DNA from: Candidatus Planktophila sulfonica
GTDB taxonomy: Bacteria; Actinomycetota; Actinomycetes; Nanopelagicales; Nanopelagicaceae
Length of the DNA stretch: 64,000 nt
Assembly: GCF_002288065.1 (NCBI RefSeq)
Contig: NZ_CP016773.1
Span: 62,001-126,000, forward strand
Direction of reading: 5' to 3'
The stretch's first letter is position 1. Every line of letters starts with the position of its first letter. The notes under the pieces are model-generated. The model worked only from the letters and a program-made list of their open reading frames with translations, had not been told where the DNA came from and did not search any database. Position numbers and translations under genes: made by a program. Positions 51,424-59,932 of this stretch are shown here, one piece after another.

Positions 51424-51496
51424 GTCCCCGTAGCTCAGTGGATAGAGCAACCGCCTCCTAAGCGGTAGGTCGCAGGTTCAACTCCCGCCGGGGACA
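51424..51496 (+). tRNA. trnR-CCT: tRNA-Arg (anticodon CCT)
   Basis: Acceptor GTCCCCG/CGGGGAC, D arm GCTC/GAGC, anticodon stem ACCGC/GCGGT around loop CTCCTAA, and T arm GCAGG/CCCGC with loop TTCAACT. The anticodon CCT reads AGG. The T stem has an A-C mismatch in the middle. Discriminator A is followed by CAC, so CCA is added after transcription. The Pmp-like gene ends 13 bases beyond it. Confidence 0.93.
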
Positions 51497-51509
51497 CACG
51501 AGAAGAGAG

Positions 51510-54500
51510 TTAAAGAATAAAGTTACGCATAAGAAGGATCCACGATTGCTTCTCTTTTAAGGCAATTCCACGAGCCTTGGTGGATTCCATCTTAAGCTTG
51601 AGATTCTTGAGTTTTGCGGCACGTTCTGCAGCTCTTTGGGCCGCGGCTAATTTTTTCGCCAACTTTGCTGCGAGCTTCTGCTTCTCCAACTCTTTTTCCA
51701 ATTCAGAAACGAGATTATCTCGAGCAGATAATCTGTTAATAATCGTATCTTGTTGTCGGCTGAGATTTTCTTGATTCTCTAAATTGTTAGTGGGGGCGTC
51801 ATTGTCTTGCACAAGATTCATGGCAATTTGAACGGCTCCTGGTGTCCACAATAATGAAGAGGATCGGTTCATTTGTTCACTATCAATTGGAAGATTCTCT
51901 GAGAGAAATGTCCCAGCATCGCCAACTAAATCAAATAGATTTTCAATATTGAGCGCATCCGTTGTTGCTTCCGAAAAAGTTGCCTGAAGTCCCCGCGTCT
52001 CGCTATTAAGATCTGACCAACATTGATTGTAGAAATTATTGAGATCAGGACAAAAAGCGAAATCAGGATCATGGTCCGTCTGCGGATCAAAGGTGTTCAG
52101 GTATGAAATCGCATCCGCTAGGGCTTGCAACTCTTCGGATTTCTCTCGAAATATTGGCGTAGATTGATAATCTCCAAGCCGGGCCTGAGCAAATATTCTG
52201 AGTGCGTTGTTTGAAAGAGGGAGTGTAGTTTGCTGCACAAAGCCCGTCGAAGGGTCTGTGTAAAGGCTTGCCGTAATCGCCATCGATTCGCGGTCAATTG
52301 GGTTATCACTCGATAAAGAAGATGGTCTTTCGACTGTGCCATTCGTATACAGGTCTCCAAAGCAGCTTTCATCTGTCGCAATATTGTCGGGTGAATTCCA
52401 AAATGGAAGGGTGCATAGACTTTCTTCAGATGCAGGTGAAGCTTGAAGTAAATTACCAACCAACATGGTGGCGATGGTGCCAGTAAGGGCTACAGCGCTT
52501 CCTTGGCTTGCTTCATTGCCGATCAAATCATTAAATAACATCCAGGAGGAACCACGGAGAGCCCCACCTAGGCCCTCAGGCGCAGTGTTATCGAGAAAGA
52601 TTGAGTTGAGAATCAGAGACTGTCCGTCATTGCCAAGATTAATTGCGCCCCCATCGCCGGTTAAAGCGGTGTTGGATTCAAAAATAACCCGAGCAAGGCG
52701 CACAATGTCTGCATCGATTGCTCCTCCGTTATCAGAAGCCTCGTTAGATGTGAAAGACCCGTCTGTAACAGTTACAAGTGTTGTGCTATAAATCGCGCCA
52801 CCATCGTCTGCCGCCTGGTTGCCAAAGTAATGAGTATCGGAGATGTTTAATTGTGTATTTGTTACATCGAGAGCGCCTCCATCATTGTCTAGCGATTGAT
52901 TGAGAAGAAAACTAGAACTTTGAATATTTAGCTCTGAATCACGGGCGCCGATTGCACCACCTTCTTCATAAGAGGTGTTTGCGAAAAACTCAGTGCTCTC
53001 TATATTCATAAGCTGATTATCAATATAGAGCGCACCACCGCTCGAATCTTTGGAGATGTTATGTGAAAACGAAGAATTTGAGATTGAAGAATTTGCCGGA
53101 GGTGGTGTGTCTTCGCCCCCGTCGTATTCGTAGTTCTCGAGATAAATCGCACCCCCACTTGTCCAGCTAAAATTGTTCACAAAAGTGCTTTCACTCACGC
53201 TTAGTGATCCATTATTAAAAATCGCACCTCCACTTTGCCCAGCATTATTTCCTAAATCTATATATTCTCTCTCATCTTTAGGCTCACCCGTGATTTGAAG
53301 TATTTCAATAAATTCGTCTGGACTGTAAGCCGGATTTGTAATCATAGATCGCCAATCAAGTGGCTTAGATTGGTCTAGCAGATAGGTGATGGACTCTCGG
53401 CTATCGTAGTCACGATTTGGTTCGGTCTCTTGGGTATCAATCACCAAGCCAGAGACTTGAAGTGGATACCGAATTGGTTGACCGTCACCTCTGTCGGTCC
53501 CCATGAAAAAACATTGTCCGTCGTAATCAAGGTACTCCGGATACAAATTACAATCTGGATTGGGAACCCAACCCATGATTTCCAACCCGTAATTGGGATT
53601 GGGTAGATTCTGTGGCACATTAATGTTGTAGTCGGGATTGGGTTCTGTGATCTGAGGGTTAAAGTCAGGGTTATCAATAGTTTGACGAGTATCTCGATCT
53701 AGGTTTTCTTCAATACTCACCACTGGGTTGAAATCTGGGTTAAGAATTTCAACTGCGCCAAAAGTTGAATTCTCTACCGTCACTGACCCCCAAGCATTGA
53801 TTGCGCCTCCGTCATAGTCAGCGCTATTTGCATTTAAGGCACTTCCATTTACTGACACTGAAGAACCAGAAAATATTGCACCTCCACTTCCGCCCTCCCA
53901 AGATTCATAACCTTCTAGTGCCTTATTGAGTTCTAGCGTTGAATTGTGAACGGTGACCGAATTATCTGTATAAATTGCCCCGCCATCACCGCCTGAAGGA
54001 GTTGAAAAAGGGATCTCTGATCCGTCATACCAACCTCCGGCAATATTCCGACTTAACACCGAATCTTCAACTATGACGTTACCGCCAGCAAAAATCGCAC
54101 CACCATGATTTTGCGAGAGACTGTCAGTGACTTGAGTGCGGTGAAGTTCGACCGACCCACTCGCTGATATTGCGCCACCTGAACTCTCTGACCAGTTGTC
54201 ATCGAGAACTGTCTGGATCTCTAGTTCCACAGAGCTGGAGATTGCAGTCACGCTCTCACTCGCAGAGATCGCACCTCCATTTGACGAGGCGTAGTTACTA
54301 GATATTTCCGTTGCAGTTGTTGTGGCGCCCATAATGACGCTCTGAGCGTTGATAGCGCCCCCAGAGCCATCTGCGGTGTTACTTGAAATTGTGGAACCTA
54401 GAACCGTCACACTCTGAGCCGCGAAAATAGCGCCGCCGTCACCTGAAGCGCTCAGACTGCCTGATCCACTGGCCGAATTTTCTGAGACTACGGAATCTGT

Positions 54501-55640
54501 GATTGTTACATTTCCTGCAGAATTAATTGCGCCACCGTTGCCACCGGTTGAAGAGACTACGTATGTATCTTCTGACTGAGCCGCTTGCCCCGAACGATTG
54601 TTAAGGATTTGAGCCTGTGTGACGCTCACATCCGCGCTCGCAGATATTGCGCCACCATTTCCTTGCGCAGCATTCAGGTGGAGCTGAGACTCCACCCCTC
54701 GGTCGTCGAGGGCCACAATTACAGAAGATGCCGCGATTGCACCACCATCGCCAGTGGCTGTATTCATATTTAAAGCTGATCCGAGAACTGTCACAGTGCC
54801 TTCAGCGTTTATGGCGCCACCATTTGTCGCAGCACCTCCGTCTGGGGTGATTGCAGAATTACCCGTGAGCGTCGATCCTTCAATTCGGACATCGCCCGAC
54901 GATGTAATTGCAGCCCCACCTGTTTTTGAAACGGAGTTGATTATTTGTGAGTCCTTTATAACTAATTCAGGAGTAAAGGTGGCGTCCCCTTCTGGGGTTG
55001 TGACAATGGTTTGGTTCACTTCGATAGCCACCCCTGGCTCCGAGCGCGTCCCCGAACCAAAATTGGGATTTGAATTTGAATCGACAGTGATATGTTCAAT
55101 TTTTACCTGCGTGTCTGCCCCGTCGACCTGAATTTCCGCTTGGTTGGGAGAGTTGATAGCAATCAGTGGCTCACCTGATCCGATGCTTACACCTCTCTTG
55201 ATTGTGAGAATCGGAGCAGAATTTCCAAGGTCCGGAGCCGTAATCGTTAGGTCTGAACGGACTTCTAGCGTGCTTTCCAGGGTTATGACAACGGGATTTA
55301 CTGAAGATGCCGTCGATGCAGTCACCTGCCCTGAAGAGTCTCGAGAAATCCCAAAGAGCGAATCGGCGAATCCAATTACATTTGTGGCGCGCGTACTGAC
55401 ATTCGCCTCAGCGACGGCAGACCTCAGCGTGTGTTGGTTCTCAATAATCAATAAGTCGTCGCCATATGAGACCACACAATAATCATGGCTCCCGAAGCAC
55501 CCATCGGCCCACGCAGTAGTCAGGCCGGCAGAGATCCCTTGAAGGAGCGCGACAGTTAAAGTGATAGCTGAGGCTCGCAAGAACTTACTTTGAACCCGAA
55601 AGCATGTGGAAGTTTGAACTTTATTGTGTGGTGAGCGCAT
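51510..55640 (-). CDS. Giant secreted Pmp-like beta-helix protein
   Basis: This 1376-residue protein has an N-terminal signal-like segment (LRASAITLTVALLQGIS, cut near AWA) and about 21 GGAI/GGAL repeats each followed by a strand pattern such as xVTVxxS and xxNxA. This is the repeat type of chlamydial polymorphic membrane proteins and other right-handed beta-helix surface proteins. A central part (about residues 635-735) is rich in NPDFN/NPDYN-like motifs. There is no autotransporter barrel and no LPXTG. The C-terminus is a Lys/Ala/Glu coiled coil (about 1300-1365) with a short hydrophobic end. A role as an adhesin or surface stalk is inferred. Confidence 0.85.
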   Translation of the reverse strand: MRSPHNKVQTSTCFRVQSKFLRASAITLTVALLQGISAGLTTAWADGCFGSHDYCVVSYGDDLLIIENQHTLRSAVAEANVSTRATNVIGFADSLFGISRDSSGQVTASTASSVNPVVITLESTLEVRSDLTITAPDLGNSAPILTIKRGVSIGSGEPLIAINSPNQAEIQVDGADTQVKIEHITVDSNSNPNFGSGTRSEPGVAIEVNQTIVTTPEGDATFTPELVIKDSQIINSVSKTGGAAITSSGDVRIEGSTLTGNSAITPDGGAATNGGAINAEGTVTVLGSALNMNTATGDGGAIAASSVIVALDDRGVESQLHLNAAQGNGGAISASADVSVTQAQILNNRSGQAAQSEDTYVVSSTGGNGGAINSAGNVTITDSVVSENSASGSGSLSASGDGGAIFAAQSVTVLGSTISSNTADGSGGAINAQSVIMGATTTATEISSNYASSNGGAISASESVTAISSSVELEIQTVLDDNWSESSGGAISASGSVELHRTQVTDSLSQNHGGAIFAGGNVIVEDSVLSRNIAGGWYDGSEIPFSTPSGGDGGAIYTDNSVTVHNSTLELNKALEGYESWEGGSGGAIFSGSSVSVNGSALNANSADYDGGAINAWGSVTVENSTFGAVEILNPDFNPVVSIEENLDRDTRQTIDNPDFNPQITEPNPDYNINVPQNLPNPNYGLEIMGWVPNPDCNLYPEYLDYDGQCFFMGTDRGDGQPIRYPLQVSGLVIDTQETEPNRDYDSRESITYLLDQSKPLDWRSMITNPAYSPDEFIEILQITGEPKDEREYIDLGNNAGQSGGAIFNNGSLSVSESTFVNNFSWTSGGAIYLENYEYDGGEDTPPPANSSISNSSFSHNISKDSSGGALYIDNQLMNIESTEFFANTSYEEGGAIGARDSELNIQSSSFLLNQSLDNDGGALDVTNTQLNISDTHYFGNQAADDGGAIYSTTLVTVTDGSFTSNEASDNGGAIDADIVRLARVIFESNTALTGDGGAINLGNDGQSLILNSIFLDNTAPEGLGGALRGSSWMLFNDLIGNEASQGSAVALTGTIATMLVGNLLQASPASEESLCTLPFWNSPDNIATDESCFGDLYTNGTVERPSSLSSDNPIDRESMAITASLYTDPSTGFVQQTTLPLSNNALRIFAQARLGDYQSTPIFREKSEELQALADAISYLNTFDPQTDHDPDFAFCPDLNNFYNQCWSDLNSETRGLQATFSEATTDALNIENLFDLVGDAGTFLSENLPIDSEQMNRSSSLLWTPGAVQIAMNLVQDNDAPTNNLENQENLSRQQDTIINRLSARDNLVSELEKELEKQKLAAKLAKKLAAAQRAAERAAKLKNLKLKMESTKARGIALKEKQSWILLMRNFIL

Positions 55641-55682
55641 AAGTTGAGGTTATTAAGCCTCTTTTGAAATTATTCTTACAGA

Positions 55683-55718
55683 GAGGGATAACCCTTTAAC
55701 TTTGTAGGGTTTTCCCTC
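55683..55718. promoter_or_regulatory. 13-base-arm inverted repeat between adhesin and response regulator
   Basis: GAGGGATAACCCT (55683-55695) and AGGGTTTTCCCTC (55706-55718) are complementary except at one position, with a 10-base spacer. It lies about 43 bases upstream of the Pmp-like gene start and about 41 bases before the response-regulator ATG, well placed to control both divergent genes. Confidence 0.65.
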
Positions 55719-55759
55719 AAAAGAATTAAAGTAATTCGCAAGTGGTGAATAATTGGGAT

Positions 55760-56410
55760 ATGTCTCTGGCCCGAGTACTTATTGTCGAAGATGATCCGTT
55801 TATCAGAAGCGCCATGACGACACTACTTCAAAAAAGTAACTTTGAAATAATGGCAAGTGTTGGATCTTCTCGTGAAGCTATGGCACTTTTGAAATCGGAT
55901 AAGCCTGAGGTCTTATTGGTAGATCTCGACCTGGGGCCAGGTCCCAATGGAATAGATATTGCTCATGCTCTTCGAGAAGATAACCCCACACTAGGCGTCG
56001 TCATTTTGACCTCATTCAGCGATCCCAGGCTCTTTGTCAAAGGAAATCGAGCGCTACCAACCGGGTCGCTCTATTTGACTAAATCTCGCATTAACGATTT
56101 TAATCTTCTGTACACCGCCATTCTGCGGGCGAAGCATTATCCACTCGCCACCACGCGTCGCTCAGATCTTCACCCCAGTGAATTATCAGAAACTCAAATT
56201 GAGATATTAAGACTGGTTTCTGAAGGGTATACAACAGCAAGTATTGCAACTCAGCGCGGCGTCACCGAAAAATCAATTGAGGCAGCAATATCGCGAATAC
56301 ATCAGATATTAACTTTGCCGCGGACAAAAAATTTGAACCCTCGAATACAACTTACCCGTGCCTACTTTTCCTTAACTGGAAAAACTCCACCCGGGGAGAT
56401 ACATGACTAA
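55760..56410 (+). CDS. Response regulator (NarL/LuxR-type)
   Basis: The 216-residue protein has a receiver domain with the acidic pair EDD (10-12), phospho-acceptor Asp55 in VLLVDLDLG, Thr in VILTSFSD and Lys in YLTKSR, then a LuxR-type helix-turn-helix (LSETQIEILRLVSEGYTTASIATQ). All phosphorylation residues are present. I prefer ATG 55760 because GAATAAT ends 7 bases before it; GTG 55742 is the alternative. It overlaps the kinase gene by 8 bases and is divergent from the Pmp-like gene. Confidence 0.85.
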   Translation: MSLARVLIVEDDPFIRSAMTTLLQKSNFEIMASVGSSREAMALLKSDKPEVLLVDLDLGPGPNGIDIAHALREDNPTLGVVILTSFSDPRLFVKGNRALPTGSLYLTKSRINDFNLLYTAILRAKHYPLATTRRSDLHPSELSETQIEILRLVSEGYTTASIATQRGVTEKSIEAAISRIHQILTLPRTKNLNPRIQLTRAYFSLTGKTPPGEIHD

Positions 56411-58082
56411 GTTCCAATCTGATAATCAAGTATCAAAGATCTCAATCTCGAAAGAATCCTTTCTCCTCTATGCACCTATTTCAGTAATTTCCGTTCCTTT
56501 AGCAATTACCGAACAACTAACACCTGAAAAATTATTGACATCATTACTTGGGGGTATTTCTGCAACCATTTTATGTGCTTTTTACTTTGTCATATCCTCA
56601 AGATTTGTTCGAAATTTCACGCGAACGAAAAATATCTCGAGCTATTTTGTTGCAAATCTATTATTTATCATGAGCATCGGAGCCATACGTGGACTACTGG
56701 TGTACAAGATATTTACGCTCGCAAACATTACAAACCCAACATCGATATCGATAAGAGTGCTCACCTCGACGGCCACTACGCTGTTCTGGCTATGCAGTAT
56801 TTCTGTAATCGTAAATGATTTTCGCAGTTACCGTGACAAACTAGAAACCCTCATACGTACATCACTCTTTAACTACATGAAAATTGAGAAGAAGCCAAGG
56901 CATCAATCCGTCGACTTGAGTCAGGAATTTGAATCGATTGAAACGATGTTGCGGCAGGTACTGGGGGAGATAAATACCAACGCGCACGATAAAAATGCCC
57001 TGATCGCGGCTGCAACTCATGTAAAAGGAATCATTGATCAGGTAGTTCGGCCCCTTAGCCACAGACTCTGGGTCGATAGAAATAGCCTCATCCCTCGGAT
57101 TAAGGTTCGCGATACCGTCATCGACGGTATCCGTCTCTTAAAAGTTCCTCCCCATACAGTTTCTAGTCTCCTATTACTTCTTAGCTTATTTAATCTCTCA
57201 GCTGATTATGGAGTCAAAAGGGGGATTGGCGGTTCGCTTGCCTTATGTTTCACCAGCTTCATCCTATTCTTTTTTATTCAGAAATACACAATACGAGCAG
57301 AAAAAAATCTATTTCTAAAAAAGCTCTTTTTGCTCTTTCTCATAAGTCTTTCAATCAGCGTGGTAATTTACATACTGAATGTTTTTGGTTTTAATCTTGA
57401 AACAGCAGAGTACAGTTTTGTATTCGTTCCTTTGATAATGTTTTTATCAGTTCTCATTTCTATTCGAGAATTGACTGTAAAAGACAGAGATTATCTAGTC
57501 GAACAACTTGAAAAGAATCGAATCACCGCGACAGACAATCAGTACAATCAAATTTCTAATAACGATGCAGCATCATTTCTGCATAATTCTTTGCAATCCG
57601 AACTGTTAGCTTTGAGCCTACAACTCGAGAATATTGCCAAGAATCCCGACTCGGAACGAACTCGCGCAATACTCGAACAGATTGGCGCTCGAATTAATCG
57701 TTCCATTGGTGAGGAATTTCAGGACTTTGATGAAGCGCCGATTGATCGGCTCCACCGAGTAATCTCTGCATGGGAAGGGATTGTGGAAATTCACACGGAT
57801 ATCCCCGAAGAAGCATTTGAAAATCTACGTCGAAATCGGTTACTGGTGCAAATTATTGAGGAAGCCATCAATAACGCTGTCAGATCTGCACAATCGAAAA
57901 GGATTGAAATTCGTGGCAGGCTAGGAAGCGATGGAAAATTGCTGCTGATTATTCGAAATCAAGGGAGTTGGGATCCTCAGGAGCGACGAAGTTTTGGAAG
58001 TGATTGGTTGGATGAAGTGGTTGCGGGGAATTGGAAAAGGCGCAGAGAAGGCGATTGGACGATTCTTGAGATGAAAATTTAA
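56403..58082 (+). CDS. Membrane sensor histidine kinase, atypical
   Basis: The 559-residue protein has two blocks of about four membrane helices (residues ~20-138 and ~251-355) separated by a 110-residue cytosolic-looking linker. Next comes a helix with FLHNSLQSELLALSLQLE, where His394 is the likely phospho-site of a HisKA_3-like dimer domain, then an ATPase with N-box IIEEAINNAV. The next ATP motif reads RNQGSW rather than DxGxG, so catalysis may be altered. The gene is AT-rich with many A/T runs, unlike the window average. Its partner is the overlapping regulator gene. Confidence 0.8.
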   Translation: MTKFQSDNQVSKISISKESFLLYAPISVISVPLAITEQLTPEKLLTSLLGGISATILCAFYFVISSRFVRNFTRTKNISSYFVANLLFIMSIGAIRGLLVYKIFTLANITNPTSISIRVLTSTATTLFWLCSISVIVNDFRSYRDKLETLIRTSLFNYMKIEKKPRHQSVDLSQEFESIETMLRQVLGEINTNAHDKNALIAAATHVKGIIDQVVRPLSHRLWVDRNSLIPRIKVRDTVIDGIRLLKVPPHTVSSLLLLLSLFNLSADYGVKRGIGGSLALCFTSFILFFFIQKYTIRAEKNLFLKKLFLLFLISLSISVVIYILNVFGFNLETAEYSFVFVPLIMFLSVLISIRELTVKDRDYLVEQLEKNRITATDNQYNQISNNDAASFLHNSLQSELLALSLQLENIAKNPDSERTRAILEQIGARINRSIGEEFQDFDEAPIDRLHRVISAWEGIVEIHTDIPEEAFENLRRNRLLVQIIEEAINNAVRSAQSKRIEIRGRLGSDGKLLLIIRNQGSWDPQERRSFGSDWLDEVVAGNWKRRREGDWTILEMKI

Positions 58083-58122
58083 GCAAACACTCGTAATGCT
58101 CCTGAAATAGCTCGCCCCAACA

Positions 58123-58128
58123 TAACAT
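58123..58128 (+). promoter_or_regulatory. -10 element of leaderless CapA-like gene
   Basis: TAACAT ends 6 bases before the ATG at 58135. Confidence 0.4.
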
Positions 58129-58134
58129 TCGGTA

Positions 58135-59076
58135 ATGGGAAGCAAAAAGTTTAATAGAGCTCTTTTCTTACCATTAACTCTTTCACTTCAAATTATTTCT
58201 AGTCCAGTTGAGGCCTCTAATCCTCAAAACCAGCCCATCATTATCAATGTCGTTGGTGATGTCCATGGGGAAAGTGCGATTAATCGAAAAGCTATCCCTG
58301 CTTTGAAGAAGTACTTTGCAGATGGCGACCTCAATATCTTCAATCTCGAAACTTCAGTTACATCTGAGACTAAGAAAGAAGAGAAGGAATATAACTTCAA
58401 GACCGATGTCCGGTTTTTAAAGTCGTTACGCGCCGTCGGTTTTAACGTTGCCAACGTTGCCAATAATCACAGCTATGACTATGGACTTGATGGATTCATT
58501 GATACTTTACAAAATTTGAGATCCACCGGTTTTACCTATGTAGGTGGTGGCAGGAATAGCGAGAGCGCCTACCAAGGTCGCATATACACAATCAATGGAA
58601 TCAAGATTGCACTTCTTGGTCTTGCCAAGGTTCACGGTGGACCTGATTCAATCGCAAGGAAGGATAAAGCCGGCACCACTAATGGTTATGACTCAGCTTC
58701 ATCCGAAGCGGCAATCACTCGCCTTGATAAAGCAAGTGATGTACTCATCGTTCTTACCCACTGGGGAGAAGAAGGCACATTTACTCCAAGAAACTATGAG
58801 ATTGCCAGCGCAAAGAAGTGGACCTCACTTGGTGCTGACATCATCGTAGGAAGCCATTCGCATACTCTTCAGCCAATTACCTATGTAAATAAGAAGCTTG
58901 TGGCCTATTCACTGGGCAACTTCATCTTTTATTCATCGCATATAGATAATCGAAAAACGGCAATCCTTAAGATTCAAATCAATTCGAAGAAACGCATCTC
59001 TTACAAAGTCAAGCCATTCATAATTAATAATCTGACGAAGGTCCCAGAAATCGAAGTTTCTGAAGCTACGGTTTAG
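58135..59076 (+). CDS. CapA-like phosphoesterase, secreted
   Basis: This 313-residue protein has a signal peptide (about residues 1-27) and the CapA/PgsA metallophosphoesterase motifs: VVGDVHGE, NLETSVT, VANVANNHSYDYG, VLTHWGEE and IVGSHSHTLQP, with YSLGNFIFYS near the end. CapA proteins take part in poly-gamma-glutamate capsule synthesis, but many relatives are stand-alone surface phosphoesterases; no capB/capC is present. It lies 52 bases after the sensor kinase and may belong to the same surface locus. Confidence 0.86.
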   Translation: MGSKKFNRALFLPLTLSLQIISSPVEASNPQNQPIIINVVGDVHGESAINRKAIPALKKYFADGDLNIFNLETSVTSETKKEEKEYNFKTDVRFLKSLRAVGFNVANVANNHSYDYGLDGFIDTLQNLRSTGFTYVGGGRNSESAYQGRIYTINGIKIALLGLAKVHGGPDSIARKDKAGTTNGYDSASSEAAITRLDKASDVLIVLTHWGEEGTFTPRNYEIASAKKWTSLGADIIVGSHSHTLQPITYVNKKLVAYSLGNFIFYSSHIDNRKTAILKIQINSKKRISYKVKPFIINNLTKVPEIEVSEATV

Positions 59077-59912
59077 GCAAATACAACAGTGCGATGACCG
59101 ACGATAAAGATTCGATCTTCGGCATATAACTTCACTGCACGAGCAAGAACTCGACGTTCAATATCGCGACCCAGCGCAATCATCTCTTCTGGAGTTGCTG
59201 AATGGTTCACGTGCGCAACATCTTGTTCGATGATCGGACCTTCATCCAGATCAGCAGTAACAAAGTGAGCTGTTGCGCCAATAATCTTTACGCCACGGTC
59301 ATGCGCTTGGTGATATGGCCTTGCACCTTTGAAGCCAGGTAAGAATGAGTGATGAATGTTGATGATTTTTCCTGGCATTGCAGCGCAAAATGTTGAAGAG
59401 AGAATCTGCATGTATCGAGCGAGAACTACGAAATCTATCTTGAGTTCTGCAATCTTTGCCAGCATTACCTTCTCTTGCTCGGCCTTGTTCTCGGCTGTGA
59501 CTGGAAGATAAAGGAATGGAATTCCGTGTGATTCAACGAGTGACTTGAGTTCTTCACGGTTAGAGATAACCAATGGAATTTCAATAGGGAGTTCGCCGAG
59601 TTCAAGCAAATACATCAAATCGCGTAGGCAGTGGCTCTCTTTAGTAACAAGAACGAGTGCACGAGGCTTCTCAGCGGTGGGGCGAATATGAAGTGCTGGT
59701 GAGAACTTACCGAGACCTTCATTAAGGCTCTTATGCGCAGCATCGAGTCCTTGTGAAGTCTCAAAGCGAGTACGCATCACAAAGGTATTTGTTGTGTGAT
59801 CTGTGAACTGTTGGTTCTCAATGATGTTACCGCCGCAATTAAGCACGGCAGTAGTCATCGCGTGAACGATGCCTGGCTGATCCGCACATTGCAGGGAAGC
59901 GATGAGATCCAT
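59073..59912 (-). CDS. purU: Formyltetrahydrofolate deformylase
   Basis: This 279-residue protein has an N-terminal ACT domain (MDLIASLQCADQPGIVHAMT) and a formyltransferase-fold domain with NIHHSFLPGF...GARPYHQAH and DEGPIIEQ, giving the Asn-His-Asp set. It hydrolyses 10-formyl-THF to formate and THF, balancing the folate pool. The start at 59912 gives the usual family length; an ATG at 59963 would overlap the MMPL gene. It shares stop bases with the CapA-like gene. Confidence 0.92.
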   Translation of the reverse strand: MDLIASLQCADQPGIVHAMTTAVLNCGGNIIENQQFTDHTTNTFVMRTRFETSQGLDAAHKSLNEGLGKFSPALHIRPTAEKPRALVLVTKESHCLRDLMYLLELGELPIEIPLVISNREELKSLVESHGIPFLYLPVTAENKAEQEKVMLAKIAELKIDFVVLARYMQILSSTFCAAMPGKIINIHHSFLPGFKGARPYHQAHDRGVKIIGATAHFVTADLDEGPIIEQDVAHVNHSATPEEMIALGRDIERRVLARAVKLYAEDRIFIVGHRTVVFA

Positions 59913-59932
59913 GCTCGTAAGTTTAAAGGGAA

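Noticed and set aside
51424-59076. Integrated element with attachment sites at tRNA-Arg
   Set aside because: I looked for a second copy of the tRNA 3' end downstream and for integrase or transposase genes and saw neither. The island idea therefore rests only on content and position.
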